Shown one piece after another: positions 27,632 through 37,618 of a DNA stretch of 64,000 nt; position 1 is the stretch's first letter; each line of letters begins with the position of its first letter. The notes under the pieces were generated by a model. It had not been told where the DNA came from and searched no databases. It saw nothing but the letters and a program-made list of their open reading frames with translations. Source of the DNA: Aphanizomenon flos-aquae FACHB-1287 (GTDB taxonomy: Bacteria > Cyanobacteriota > Cyanobacteriia > Cyanobacteriales > Nostocaceae); contig NZ_JACJTO010000017.1 of the NCBI RefSeq assembly GCF_014698755.1, positions 1 to 64,000 on the forward strand, given 5' to 3'. A program made the position numbers and the translations under genes.

Positions 27632-27653
27632 GGGCGCAGGGTCTGCGCCCTTT
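27632..27653 (+). terminator. Intrinsic terminator after sdhA
   Basis: GGGCGCAG and CTGCGCCC form a perfect 8-bp stem with a 3-nt loop, then TTTC. It lies 18 bp after the sdhA stop codon. Confidence 0.75.
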
Positions 27654-27997
27654 CTGGCTATTATAATTCTAGATCAGAGATAACATCACACTAACAACTG
27701 TCCCATAACCAGATTTACTAATAATATTTAATTTTCTAAAATATGCGGTTATTCGGTTCTTTTTGTGGAAAACCTGGTTCAAAATCAATGGCAGCCTTAT
27801 TGTGTGGGCATTTCATTGAAAATATGGGAATAATTATTCAGAATCCTTGTCCCGCAAGGGTTTTGTTATAATCAATCCTCAATCACCATAAAAGAGGCTG
27901 TTACAAAAATCGTAACAACAGTTGAATTTTGTCATTTATCCCGTATAATCTTCTAAATACAGTGTCATAGCTACCTTAGTCTATACCAAGTTCACCA

Positions 27998-28723
27998 ATG
28001 AACAGAAAACCATATTTGATAGCAGTTACAGGGCTTGCTGTCTTATCCGTACAGGCTATAGCATCACCAAATGGCTTGGCATTTCCCCAACCAAATCACC
28101 ATTCCAACTCTGTCATAGCCCAAAACTCGGAGGAACAAACGCGAATTCGAGTGAATCAAAAAGCCAGTCCAGCCGTAGTTTATATCAACACAGGTAAATC
28201 AAGCGGTAGTGGCTTTATTGTTAGTTCTGACGGGTTAATTATTACCAATGCTCACGTTTTGCAAGATGCACCCGCAACCGTTACTGTAGTTTTAGAAGAC
28301 GGGAAACGGCTTCCTGCTAACGTGATTGGCTTTGCTAAAAATGGAGTAGATTTAGCAGCCATTAAAATTCGTAATCAGAAGAATTTACCCACATTATCTT
28401 TAGCAAAATCGGCCCAAGTGGGACAGTCTGTATATGCTATTGGTAGTCCCTTTGGCTATGACAATCAAAATAATTTTACTGCCAGTGTTTTGAGCAATCT
28501 TGACGAGCAATATGGTATAATTAAACATAATGCTAGAATTGATCCTGGTAATTCTGGTGGTCCACTTCTCAATTCCCAAGCCCAAGTTATTGGCGTAAAT
28601 ACTGCTATTCAACTTGATAGAAATGGCAGCAATAGTGGTATTAGTATTGCCATCCTGGTAAATAAAATACAACCTTTCTTAACGGCAATTCGTCAGGGAA
28701 ATATTTCCCGTTTACGGCGCTAA
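27998..28723 (+). CDS. Secreted trypsin-like serine protease (S1C/HtrA type, no PDZ)
   Basis: A 241-residue protein with a signal peptide (MNRKPYLIAVTGLAVLSVQA; likely cleavage near VIAQNS). A single trypsin-like domain follows with the triad His in ITNAHVL (about residue 83), Asp in GVDLAAIKI (about 112) and Ser in DPGNSGGPLLN (about 187). No PDZ domain follows, unlike DegP/HhoA. It probably acts in the periplasm or outside the cell on misfolded or surface proteins. It is the first of three trypsin-like genes in the window and is separated from the COP23 gene by 117 bp. Confidence 0.88.
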   Translation: MNRKPYLIAVTGLAVLSVQAIASPNGLAFPQPNHHSNSVIAQNSEEQTRIRVNQKASPAVVYINTGKSSGSGFIVSSDGLIITNAHVLQDAPATVTVVLEDGKRLPANVIGFAKNGVDLAAIKIRNQKNLPTLSLAKSAQVGQSVYAIGSPFGYDNQNNFTASVLSNLDEQYGIIKHNARIDPGNSGGPLLNSQAQVIGVNTAIQLDRNGSNSGISIAILVNKIQPFLTAIRQGNISRLRR

Positions 28724-28770
28724 TAGTCTGTTGAGAATTTAGATTGGTATCAGTTTCTAGCTAGTTTGTC

Positions 28771-28800
28771 TATCTGGACAGGCAGGATGCCCACCCCACA
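28771..28800. repeat. Partial foldback-repeat core
   Basis: GGACAGGCAGGATGCCCACCCCACA is a diverged copy of the GCGGGCAAGATGCCCGCACCACA core. It lies about 50 bp after the protease stop codon. Confidence 0.5.
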
Positions 28801-28840
28801 GAAATTAAATGTCCCTTTCCCAAATTAGGAGATTTAAGAA

Positions 28841-29371
28841 ATGATGAAATTAACATTATTAACCACACTGTTCTTAACCACCACATTAGCATCTACTCCT
28901 GTTTTTGCTCAAGAAGACGCTAATAATCAAATTCGCTTTATCTGTTCTACAAGTCGTTACTCCGAAAATGGAAAGTCTGTTCCTACCACTTTTCTTTGGA
29001 CACCAAATTTCCAAAAAGCAATGGTGACTTGGACATCTGTTTTAGGAGGAGTTAAACCACAACAACGTTGTCAAAAAGTTTCTGATAACTTCCAAACAGC
29101 TTTTAATAACGGCAGTCTTAATTACGTTACCAATGGTGTTCAAAATGGGAGCAAAGTAATTTGTTCTGTGAGTTCAATTGATGGTGGTTGTGATACTGTA
29201 TTATTTACATTGCGACATCAGGACAAGTCTAGGGATGTTCTCAAACAGTTAAACAAACTCTGGTTTGGCAGTGCTACGACAGTACCTATTGCACAAAGTT
29301 CTGGAGAAGATAAATTTTACATTGATATTCGCCAATTCCTCAATACACCACCAGCGAATAAAATGCAATAA
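28841..29371 (+). CDS. COP23 domain-containing secreted protein
   Basis: A 176-residue protein with a clear signal peptide (MKLTLLTTLFLTTTLASTPVFA). The following domain has FICSTSRY, TTFLWTP, RCQKVSDNFQTAFNNGSL and VICSVSSIDGGCDTVLFTLR. This pattern with four cysteines matches the cyanobacterial COP23 family, named from a circadian-oscillating membrane protein of a Synechococcus strain. Biochemical function is unknown. It lies between two trypsin-like protease genes on the same strand, and such pairing with proteases may be functional. Confidence 0.8.
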   Translation: MMKLTLLTTLFLTTTLASTPVFAQEDANNQIRFICSTSRYSENGKSVPTTFLWTPNFQKAMVTWTSVLGGVKPQQRCQKVSDNFQTAFNNGSLNYVTNGVQNGSKVICSVSSIDGGCDTVLFTLRHQDKSRDVLKQLNKLWFGSATTVPIAQSSGEDKFYIDIRQFLNTPPANKMQ

Positions 29372-29389
29372 AGAAGATTCTCAAAAATT

Positions 29390-29474
29390 GTAGGTTGGGT
29401 AGAACGAAGTGAAACCCAACTAATTTAAAGAAGTTGTCAAGAAGTGTTGGGTTTCGTTCCTCAACCCAACCTAC
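29390..29474. repeat. Foldback element GTAGGTTGGGT...ACCCAACCTAC
   Basis: Two arms (29390-29420 and 29446-29474) are near-perfect inverted copies: GTAGGTTGGGT...GAAACCCAAC against GTTGGGTTTCG...CCCAACCTAC, with a 25-bp centre. It is about 85 bp, non-coding and MITE-like. It lies between the COP23 gene and the protease/TPR gene. A half copy is at 21495. Confidence 0.85.
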
Positions 29475-29513
29475 TTATATTCATCTCCTGATTTACTCAA
29501 ACAAAAAAAGATC

Positions 29514-32140
29514 ATGAAACACCTATTTTTTACCCTCATTTGCACAACTGCTTTATTAACTATTCCTCAGCAATTGTTATTGATTTCTACTCAACCAGTT
29601 ACCGCACAAGAACCTACAAAAAACTATTAACCTCAGCACAATTACAAGCTTTAGCCAAATCTATCACTGTAAAAATATTAACTAAAAATGGCAGTGCTTC
29701 GGGAACTTTAATTGCTAAAAATGGTAATAATTACACTATTTTAACTAATGATCATGTGATGAATACAGGTGAATCTTATCGCATTCAAACACCAGATGGA
29801 AAAATATATCCTGCTACTGTCATTAAAGAAAAACCACCATCTTTAAAAAATCAAGATGTAGCTTTATTCCAGTTTCAATCAACAGCAGAATATACGATAG
29901 CTACTTTAGGAATTTCTGCGCCTATAGCAGTAGAACAAAAAATTGTCGCGGCTGGATTTGTTAGTGATAGTGCTCAATTAGTTTTCACCGAAGGACAAAT
30001 TTCTCTATTACCAGATAAAAGTTTTCAAGGAGGTTATCACATTGGTTATAATAACAAAATTCAACCGGGAATGAGTGGCGGACCCATATTAAATTATCAA
30101 GGTGAAGTTATTGGTATTAATGCCGTTCATGCCTATCCTATTTCTGATAAAATATATACTTATATTGACAATAGCAAACCCAGTGCAGCGGAACGTCAGC
30201 AAATGCGTCAATATAGTTGGGGTGTACCGATTTATAGTGTCGCTAAAGTAGTCAATGAAGTTATTGCTAAATCTCCTAAAAAGATTGATGATTCTGGTTT
30301 GATAGCGAAAAAAGGTTTGATTAATGATATTGATAAAATTGCCCAAGAAATTACGGTGTTAATTCCTAATGCTAACCCCACAGATATCGGTTCTGGGGTA
30401 ATTATTGCCCAGAAAGGTAATATTTATTATGTGTTGACTGCGGATCATGTTATCTGGAATCGTGATGAAAAAAAATTAAAAGATAAGTTAGAAATAGTCG
30501 CACCAGATAATCAAAGATATGCTATAAATATCAACAATGCGAAAAGAATGCCTGGAGTTGATTTAGCCGTTGTTCAATTTACCAGTAATCAAAAATATCA
30601 AGTTGCAACTTTAGCAAATTATAGTTTAAATACTAAAGATCAAAAAGTGTTTGTTTCTGGTTTTCCTGGTAATAAACAACAAAATAAAAACAAACCTCAC
30701 CGGATTTTAACAGCGGGAGTTTTGAGTGAACAAGAATTAATCAAGTTGACTACTTATCTAAGTTTTAATAATCAAAGTTCTCTGATACCTGTGCGAATAC
30801 AAACTGTTTTAAGTGATGGTTATGATCTACTTTATAGTAATATTACTAAGGGAGGAATGAGTGGCGGTGCGGTTTTAGATACCCAAGGAAGATTAATTGG
30901 TATTCATGGCAGAGTGGAAGGTGAAACATCACTCGATTTTGATGGTGAAATCAATTTAGGTAGTAGTTCTGGTATTCCCATTAGGACATTTTTAAATTTG
31001 CTTCAACAGGTAGGAATAGATTCAGATTTAAAAGTTGAAACTACTGCACCAGCTACACTGAAAAAATCGGAAGAGGATGTAATTAGTGAATATTTATTAC
31101 CATTGGATGAAGTTCCTAAAAATAGCGATGATGAAATATCATGGCTAAATTATGCCAATCAACTATGGCGTTCTCAAAAATATGCAGAAGCGAGAAAAGC
31201 TGTTGATAAAGCGATTGGGAAAAAACCGGATTTTTATCAAGCTTGGTATTTCAAGGGGATGATATTTCGTAGAGAGGAAAAATATCCAGAATCTATTGCT
31301 GCTTTTGATAAAGCTTTGGAAATTAATCCCAACTTTGCTCAAGCTTGGAAACAGCGGGGTAGAGTGCTGCTTAGATTAGATAAATACTCCGAAGCCTTAA
31401 CATCTTTTGACAAAGCCATTGCTCTAAGTCCTAATCAATTTGCTCTTTACTTCCTGCGAGGTTTCACGCTTCGTTACTTAAAGCGGTTTCCTGAAGCAAT
31501 TGAGGCTTATAATCAAGCTATTAAAATTGATCCTCTGTTTAAATTGGCTTATTCTGGGCGTGGTTTGTCCTATGGAGAGTTAAAAAAATATCGACAAGGC
31601 ATAGCTGATTTTACTCAGTTCATTCAACTTGACCCTAAAGACGCTGGCTATTACAATCTAAGGGGTTTGTATTACGGACAATTAGAAGAATACAAGCAAA
31701 GCATAGCTGATTCAACTCAAGCCATTAAAATTGACCCTAATGATGCTTTCTACTACATTAGCAGAGGTAATGCTTACTTGATGTTGAAAGACTACAAACA
31801 AAGCATAGCTGATTCAACTCAAGCCATTCGACTTGACTCTAAGGATGCCGACTACTACCTAACAAGGGGTAGTGCTTATGGACACTTAAAAAACTATAAA
31901 CAAGCCATAGCTGATTTAACTCAAGCCATTAAAATTGACCCTAAAAAGGCAACATACTATGGTATGAGGGGTGGTGTTTACATAAACTTAAAAGATTATA
32001 AACAAGCTATAGCTGATTTTACTCAAGCCATTCAACTTGACCCTAAAGATGCAATCTACTACTCCTTGCGGGGTAGTATTTACTCAGAATTAAAAGACTA
32101 TAAACAAGCTATATCTGATTTAACAGAAACTATTCTTTAA
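29514..32140 (+). pseudogene. Double trypsin-like protease with TPR repeats, 5' part of a broken gene
   Basis: An ATG at 29514 encodes a signal peptide (MKHLFFTLICTTALLTIPQQ, cleavage near VTAQEP). The frame then runs into a stop after a six-A tract near 29620; one extra A would join it to the long open frame from 29540 on. That frame has two trypsin-like domains: triad 1 in LTNDHVM, QDVALFQF and GMSGGP; triad 2 in LTADHVI, VDLAVVQF and GGMSGGA. About ten TPR units (KQAIADFTQAIQLDPKDA type) follow. The frame ends at 32138-32140 because of a 17-bp tandem duplication. Without the two lesions the gene would run to 33267 (about 1,245 residues). The protein would be periplasmic. Confidence 0.82.
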
Positions 32141-32152
32141 CAGAAACTATTC
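32119..32152. repeat. 17-bp perfect tandem duplication that shifts the reading frame
   Basis: TTTAACAGAAACTATTC occurs twice without a gap (32119-32135 and 32136-32152). The extra copy introduces TAA and a shift of 17 bp. Removing one copy restores DLTETIRRDPKNA, in phase with the downstream TPR frame. Confidence 0.95.
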
Positions 32153-32181
32153 GTCGTGACCCTAAAAATGCACCATACACT

Positions 32182-33267
32182 ATGCAAGGTCTCAGATACT
32201 CTGAATTTAAAGATAATAAAGACTTGCTTAGTGGTTACACTGGCTTAATGAGTAAAGCTTACGCAACTAGGGGTGTTACTTACTATGAATTAAAAGAATA
32301 CAAACTGGCAATTGATGATTACACTCAAGCCATTAAAATTGATTCTCAAAATGCCGAGTATTATGCTTTTCGTGGTGGTATTTACTCTTTCCTGAAAGAA
32401 TACAAACAGGCGATTGATGATTTAACTCAAGCCATTAAAATTGACCCTAAAAAGGCAACATACTATCATCTTAGGGGTACGACTTACCTTCAATTAAAAG
32501 ACTACAAACAAGCCATAGCTGATTATACTCAAGCCATTCAACTTGATCCTAAAAATGCAACATACTATGGTGGTAGGGGTTTTGCTTACTCTCAATTAAA
32601 AGACTACAAACAAGCAATTAATGATTGGAATCAAGTCATTAAAATTGACCCTGAAAATGCAACATACTATAGTGCTAGGGGTGATGCTTACTTTCAATTG
32701 AAAGACTATAAACAAGCGATTGATGATTACTCTCAAGCCATTAAATTTAAGCCTGATTTGACTCTTGCTTATTCAGCAATGGGTAATGCTTATTTGCAAT
32801 TAAAAGACTACAAACAAGCAATTAATGATTACACTCAAGCTATTAAACTTGACCCGAAAAATGCTGATTACTACTACAGTAGAGGTTTTGCAAACTATAA
32901 ATTCAAAGATTACCAACAAGCAATAAGTGATTGGAATCAAGCCATTAAAATCAAACCTGAATTTCCTGAAGCATACACTAATTTAGGCATAGTTTCCTAT
33001 GAAATGGGAGAAGTAGAAACAGCAATTAATTATTGGCGAAATGCGATAAAAATCAATAGCAATGTTGCAGAAGCACATCTAGCTTTAGGTGTAGCTTTGT
33101 ATGCTAAAGGCGATAAAGAAGCGGGTTTGAAATCGGGAGAAACGGCATTAAAATTAGATAAACGTTTTGGGAAGATAGAGTTTCTAAAAGAGAATAATTG
33201 GGGTGACAAGTTGATAAAAGATAGTCAGGAGTTTTTGAACAATCCCAAGATTAAAGGTTTGATTTAG
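32182..33267 (+). pseudogene. TPR-repeat 3' part of the broken protease/TPR gene
   Basis: A 361-residue open frame made of about nine TPR units such as LKDYKQAIDDYTQAIKLDPK, ending in a diverged unit and a short tail (NNPKIKGLI). It has no signal peptide and no ribosome binding site of its own. Its first residues continue the repeat pattern cut off in the preceding frame by the 17-bp duplication. It is therefore the 3' part of the same gene and not an independent one, although an internal start cannot be excluded. Tandem TPR units form a superhelical protein-binding scaffold. Confidence 0.8.
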
Positions 33268-33288
33268 AACCCACCTTCCGCACCCTTA

Positions 33289-33410
33289 GAGGATGTTTGA
33301 AAAGTGGTATTCCGTAATTTTCATCACATTGCTACCCCCCTTTACAAGGGGAGGGTTAGGGTGGGGTAAAAAATATTTGATACATTAACCATAACTTTTC
33401 AAACACCCTC
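33289..33410. mobile_element. IS5-type MITE, 122 bp, TTA target duplication
   Basis: The terminal inverted repeats GAGGATGTTTGAAAAGT and, on the other strand, GAGGGTGTTTGAAAAGT match at 16 of 17 positions. The element is flanked by TTA at both sides (33286-33288 and 33411-33413), as expected for IS5-group insertion. There is no coding capacity; the interior contains a GC hairpin, CCCCCCTTTACAAGGGGAGGG. The same ends bound transposase remnants at 18490 and 48003. Confidence 0.88.
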
Positions 33411-33600
33411 TTAGTATCACAATAGGTAATTTCGGATTCTTCAATAATTTAAAAGGATGATTTTTATACAAAAATGTGAAAATTTCAAATAGCTATAGCG
33501 AAGTGCTGCTGTAAGCATTTCGCTAGTCCCGAATTTCCCAACGACCAATTTTCCTTGTGTGACAGTTTAGGGTGCGAAAGGTGGGTTATCACCAAAAAAG

Positions 33601-34971
33601 CTACTTATGCTTAGGTTGAAAATTCGGCAATTCTACAGATGCTAAAGATTTGCGTCCCTTCGGTGGTCGTCGGGGATAAATCAAAGGTGAAGGCGATTTA
33701 TTGCCAGATATAATATTATCATCCAATAACCCCGATAAAACCTCATTATCTGGTAAATTTAATCCTGTTGCTGAGGAAACATCTAAGCAATAATCCTCCG
33801 TTTCTCCAGTATTTATCTGATGACTTAAAGCATTAGTAATAAATATTGAAAAATCTTCACCTCCAGAATCTTCAGTAGTAGCAAAATCCTGTTTAATGAT
33901 TATTTCTGGTTGTTCATGACTTTCTGGAGTAGACACAAAAGATTCTAAAATAGAAACATCAGCTTCATCAATATTGACATTGGTTTCCGTCACCTGAGAA
34001 GATTCTTCAGATAATGCTGTAATCAGAAACTGATGAATTAATCCTTCTATATCTTGTTCTGTAGATAGTAATTGAGAATCATCTCCATTTTTTGCAGGAA
34101 TAATTGGTTCATTAACTTCTGTAGAATTAAAAATTACTGGTTCTGAATGCTGTTCATAATTTTCAGAACTTGTAACTGTAGACTTAACCCAAGAATTATT
34201 CACAGAATCTACAATACCAGACCAAGGCCGAATAGGTTGAGCATTGGGAAAAAAAGATCGAGCCTTTCGAGAAAATCTAGTTTGTTTATGGATAACATTG
34301 TATGGATGATGAATATGATCCTCTAAATTTTCATGGCTAGGAATTGTAGAATCTAAACATTTTTCCAAAGCCGATTTAAACTGCATAGTCTGACGTTGTT
34401 GCCGCATGAGCCTAGCCCGCAATTCACGACAAGTATTTTCCGAATGTAATAGCTGCTGAGACTCTCGACTGTAGTTAGTTTGCAGAACAGAACATTCCCT
34501 TTCCAAATGTGCTAACCGTTCTTGGCTAACTTGCAACTTAGCCTTATAATTTTCAATAGAAATTTCTTGTTGTTGAACAGTTTGCACAGCAGATTCTAGC
34601 TGCTGATACAGAGAGCGAATTTGCTTTTGACCAGCGGAAAGTTCTTGATTTTGTTGGTTGAACATAGATTCCGTCACGCTAGAGCGTGTTTTTTGCCACT
34701 GCAAAATCTTTTCTGCTTCTGCTAATTCGGTTTTTAACTCCTCTACCTGAGCGTATAAATGATTATTAGCTCTAGTTAATTCTGTATTTAAATTCAGTAA
34801 TTACTGGAATTCTAAGTTCACCTGTGCTTGTTGATTAATATTAGGTTCTGCAATCCAGTCTTGTTGGTTACTCTCTTCCAATTTTTCCATAACTACGTTT
34901 TCACATTGACAATCTGTAGTTGGCTGATAGCGTGGTTTTAGCTTGATAATAGGCGAATGTGTCACAGTCAT
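33601..34971 (-). pseudogene. Coiled-coil protein interrupted by one nonsense codon
   Basis: From an ATG at 34971 (MTVTHSPIIKLKPRYQP) the frame runs 56 codons to TAA at 34801-34803. It then continues in the same phase without further stops to 33601, giving a 456-codon gene. The codon before is CAG, so a CAA to TAA change is likely. Residues about 60-180 are a heptad-rich coiled coil (LRARLMRQQRQTMQ, QQEISIENYKAKLQVSQ). The C-terminal half is acidic and probably disordered, with a basic end (PRRPPKGRKSLASVELPNF). I do not recognise a family. Reinitiation after the stop could give a shorter product. Confidence 0.75.
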
Positions 34972-35086
34972 ATAGTCATATAATTTTTATCCACAAATAC
35001 GCAGCCGTTGTCAGTTATTTACATTCAGAAAAATTGACAGTTGATAATTGACAATTGTTAATTATCAGTCGTCAAATGTCAATTAA

Positions 35087-36586
35087 TTAAGGCAACCAAC
35101 GAGGATGAAACCCTACTAGAGGTAGTTGCTCTGGTTTAATTTTTACATTCTGATTATCAGCAATAGGTAGCAAGGGCATCAACCAAAGACTACTACTAGC
35201 AATCGGTTCACCATCATCAGTTTTTAAAGTGTTTGCGGGTAATTGTGTAGTGTTATTAGTAATAGGCACAACTTGATCAAACAAGAATCCTAAACCGTCG
35301 GGTGACAAACTAGTTTGAATATTACGTTGAGCCGGAGGTAAAAGCATCAGAGGTTTTTGTTTTCCTGTTTTCAAATCAATAGATACTAAATACGGTTGTT
35401 CTACGTATTGTTCCTTAGAAATAAGTTGTGTAACTAAGCAGTAAAGGCTAGGGGAAGCAGGGTCAAACTGACAACTAAGAATTGAACCTGTAGTTTTTAA
35501 CAATTGTTTTTGTATACCTTGGTTGGTAACTAAAAACAAATCTCGCGTGTAGTCAGTATTAAATTTCACCATTGCTGCTTGAGAGCCATCGTTAGAAAAA
35601 GCCTGTACTAAACCAAATTGAGGAAGAAAATCCAAGGGTTTATCGCTGTCACCTTCTAAAGATACAATTGCTGTTCCTTCTCCCTGGGAAACTGCCACTG
35701 CCTTGCTGTCTTTTGAAATCAGAAAATCTCCACCAGGTTGCCCTTCTAAGCGTTTTGGGGTAGGTGTTTCGCCATAATTGTCATTTTTGGTTGATAAATA
35801 CCAGAGAGCAAAATCACCGGGATTATTTCGTTTACCTCGTTGAATCACAACGACTTGTCCATCTGCTGAGAGGTCAAATTTCAGGTTTTGATATTCTTTG
35901 TTATCTAAAATTAAGTCAACTTTACCTGGGGCTTCTGTTTCTTTACCAACTTGACCAGAAATACCCGTGGTGACAGTATAAAGTTGGGCAGAAAGTAGAT
36001 CGGGATTTTTAGAAGAACGGGCAGAAAAGAGAATTTTATCACCATTGGGGAAAGGCTCAAAATCCATAACAATTAAGTCTTTAGGGGTAAGAACCTTTTT
36101 TTGTTCCTGGGTTAAATTATAAAGCACCAATTGTCCTTGGATTTCTGGAGCAGCCCCAATATAAAGGATGGCCCGGTTACGAGTGGTAAAACTACCTGTA
36201 AAAGGCTGCATGACGCGGTTTTTACCTTCTGCTTGAGAATATTTATCTTTACCTTTTTCTAATTTGACTTGGTAATTTGTACCGTAGGGGGCTGGTGTGA
36301 GGAGTGTATACACCATTCTTCTTCCCGCCCAACTGATTTTACCTGCTAGAGGTGGATCTATTTTAAAATTCTCCTCAATGCTTTTGGAGTCCATTGGTCG
36401 ACTAAAAGTGAGGGAGAAAGAGAGATTATCTGCTCCAATTTGTTGGTTTTCCCAGGTAAAGTTGCGGACACTAGGTTTGACTACATCACCTTTCCAAATG
36501 ATTAACCCAATCAACACACTTAGCAAAAGCATGACTGCGATCGCAATTCCGTCTAATGGTTGAATAAGTTTATAGGATTTGCTCAT
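35087..36586 (-). CDS. SbsA Ig-like domain protein with beta-propeller-like C-terminal part
   Basis: A 499-residue protein with one N-terminal membrane anchor (IAIAVMLLLSVLIGLIIW). An SbsA/bacterial Ig-like domain follows (LSFSLTFSRPMDSKSIEENF, then VYTLLTPAPYGTNYQVKL). About 350 residues after it show WD40/TolB-like repeats (FEPFPNGDKILFSAR, FDLSADGQVVVIQRG, TSLSPDGLGFLFDQV). It probably faces the periplasm and may bind protein or polysaccharide; no enzyme motif is seen. The minus-strand neighbour upstream is the TIGR03943 gene, with 57 bp between them. Confidence 0.8.
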   Translation of the reverse strand: MSKSYKLIQPLDGIAIAVMLLLSVLIGLIIWKGDVVKPSVRNFTWENQQIGADNLSFSLTFSRPMDSKSIEENFKIDPPLAGKISWAGRRMVYTLLTPAPYGTNYQVKLEKGKDKYSQAEGKNRVMQPFTGSFTTRNRAILYIGAAPEIQGQLVLYNLTQEQKKVLTPKDLIVMDFEPFPNGDKILFSARSSKNPDLLSAQLYTVTTGISGQVGKETEAPGKVDLILDNKEYQNLKFDLSADGQVVVIQRGKRNNPGDFALWYLSTKNDNYGETPTPKRLEGQPGGDFLISKDSKAVAVSQGEGTAIVSLEGDSDKPLDFLPQFGLVQAFSNDGSQAAMVKFNTDYTRDLFLVTNQGIQKQLLKTTGSILSCQFDPASPSLYCLVTQLISKEQYVEQPYLVSIDLKTGKQKPLMLLPPAQRNIQTSLSPDGLGFLFDQVVPITNNTTQLPANTLKTDDGEPIASSSLWLMPLLPIADNQNVKIKPEQLPLVGFHPRWLP

Positions 36587-36643
36587 CTCACAATTTTGGA
36601 TTTTAGATTAAGGAACAACAGACAACTAACAACTGACAACTAA

Positions 36644-37411
36644 CTAATAACTATAAGGATTTTGAGGTTGAGGAATTTTTTTGAGGGAGTTAGCCTTGAT
36701 AGTTAATTGGCGTTTTTGGGCAATAGTTTGAGTTGTCATTTCCCCTTCCACCTCTAACCATGTATCAGGTGGGTACTGTTGACGGGAAGAAGTTGATATT
36801 TGCACAGGTAATCCCACTGGGTAAGCATCTGCAGCACAGCAAGTAAGAACAAACCGGGCTAAAAATATATATTCCTCACCGACATTAGGTTGATGAATCA
36901 CGAATCCCTGAACCTTAACCTTTTGTCCCGTGTATTTGTCTGGTTCAGGATAGACATTAAGTGTCCTCACCCAGTCTACAAGCGATCGCTCTTCTGAGCG
37001 AGATGTAGGCCGAAATGCTTGGGGTTGAGCGCGACTTCCACCAATTGATTCAGTCACACCCCGATCTAGTGCTGTTTGACTAGCAAAGGCGCGGGGTGTG
37101 ATCATTAATCCTAAAATTGCGGCTGTTAGTAGTAGGAAGCTACCCCAGCCAGGCGGAAATAAACTAATATGTGGAGTATTAGGTATTTCGGGAAGGTGAC
37201 GGTGTTTCCATAGTTGTAACCCTTTAAAAAACCCCACTATCAACAAACCCGTGCCACCGGAGATGGCCAACCAAAAGTAATCAGGATGAATTAATAAATA
37301 CAGTTTGCCCGTCAGCCAGTATTTCAACATTAAAATACCCCAAGCTGTAATAGCTACCACATCTAACCAAGGTATGAGTTTATTTGGGGCTTTAGTTTGG
37401 GAATTCAGCAT
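36644..37411 (-). CDS. TIGR03943 family permease-associated membrane protein
   Basis: A 255-residue protein. Hydrophobic helices fall at about residues 13-30, 42-66 and 90-110, then a soluble domain follows with TGQKVKVQGFVIHQP, ARFVLTCCAADAYPVGLPV and WLEVEGEM. A Cys-Cys and conserved hydrophobic strands are typical of TIGR03943, a family encoded beside DUF318-type permeases, as here (permease 207 bp upstream on the same strand). The pair is thought to move a metal or other small solute, but the substrate is not known. Confidence 0.85.
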   Translation of the reverse strand: MLNSQTKAPNKLIPWLDVVAITAWGILMLKYWLTGKLYLLIHPDYFWLAISGGTGLLIVGFFKGLQLWKHRHLPEIPNTPHISLFPPGWGSFLLLTAAILGLMITPRAFASQTALDRGVTESIGGSRAQPQAFRPTSRSEERSLVDWVRTLNVYPEPDKYTGQKVKVQGFVIHQPNVGEEYIFLARFVLTCCAADAYPVGLPVQISTSSRQQYPPDTWLEVEGEMTTQTIAQKRQLTIKANSLKKIPQPQNPYSY

Positions 37412-37618
37412 TAAAGTTATATGGTTAATGGTCAGTGGTCAGTTGTTAATTCTTCCTTAGCTAACAAGAGTTTTATCTCCAATTACTATATTTGCACTAG
37501 CTCAGGATTTAGGACCTATACCTCAGACCCCACATTTGCCCCTAAAAGAGAATTGTCGGTGTAATAGAGTCCAAGGAAGTCCAGACCGCATTTCAGTACA
37601 AATGCTACAGCAAGTACA

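Noticed and set aside
32182-33267. TPR frame as an independent gene
   Set aside because: No ribosome binding site or signal peptide, and it joins the upstream frame when one 17-bp copy is removed.
15629-36210. Shared sequence CTACCTGTAAAAGGCTGCA at about 15627 and 36191
   Set aside because: Both sites encode QPFTGS on the minus strand in unrelated proteins; probably coincidence.
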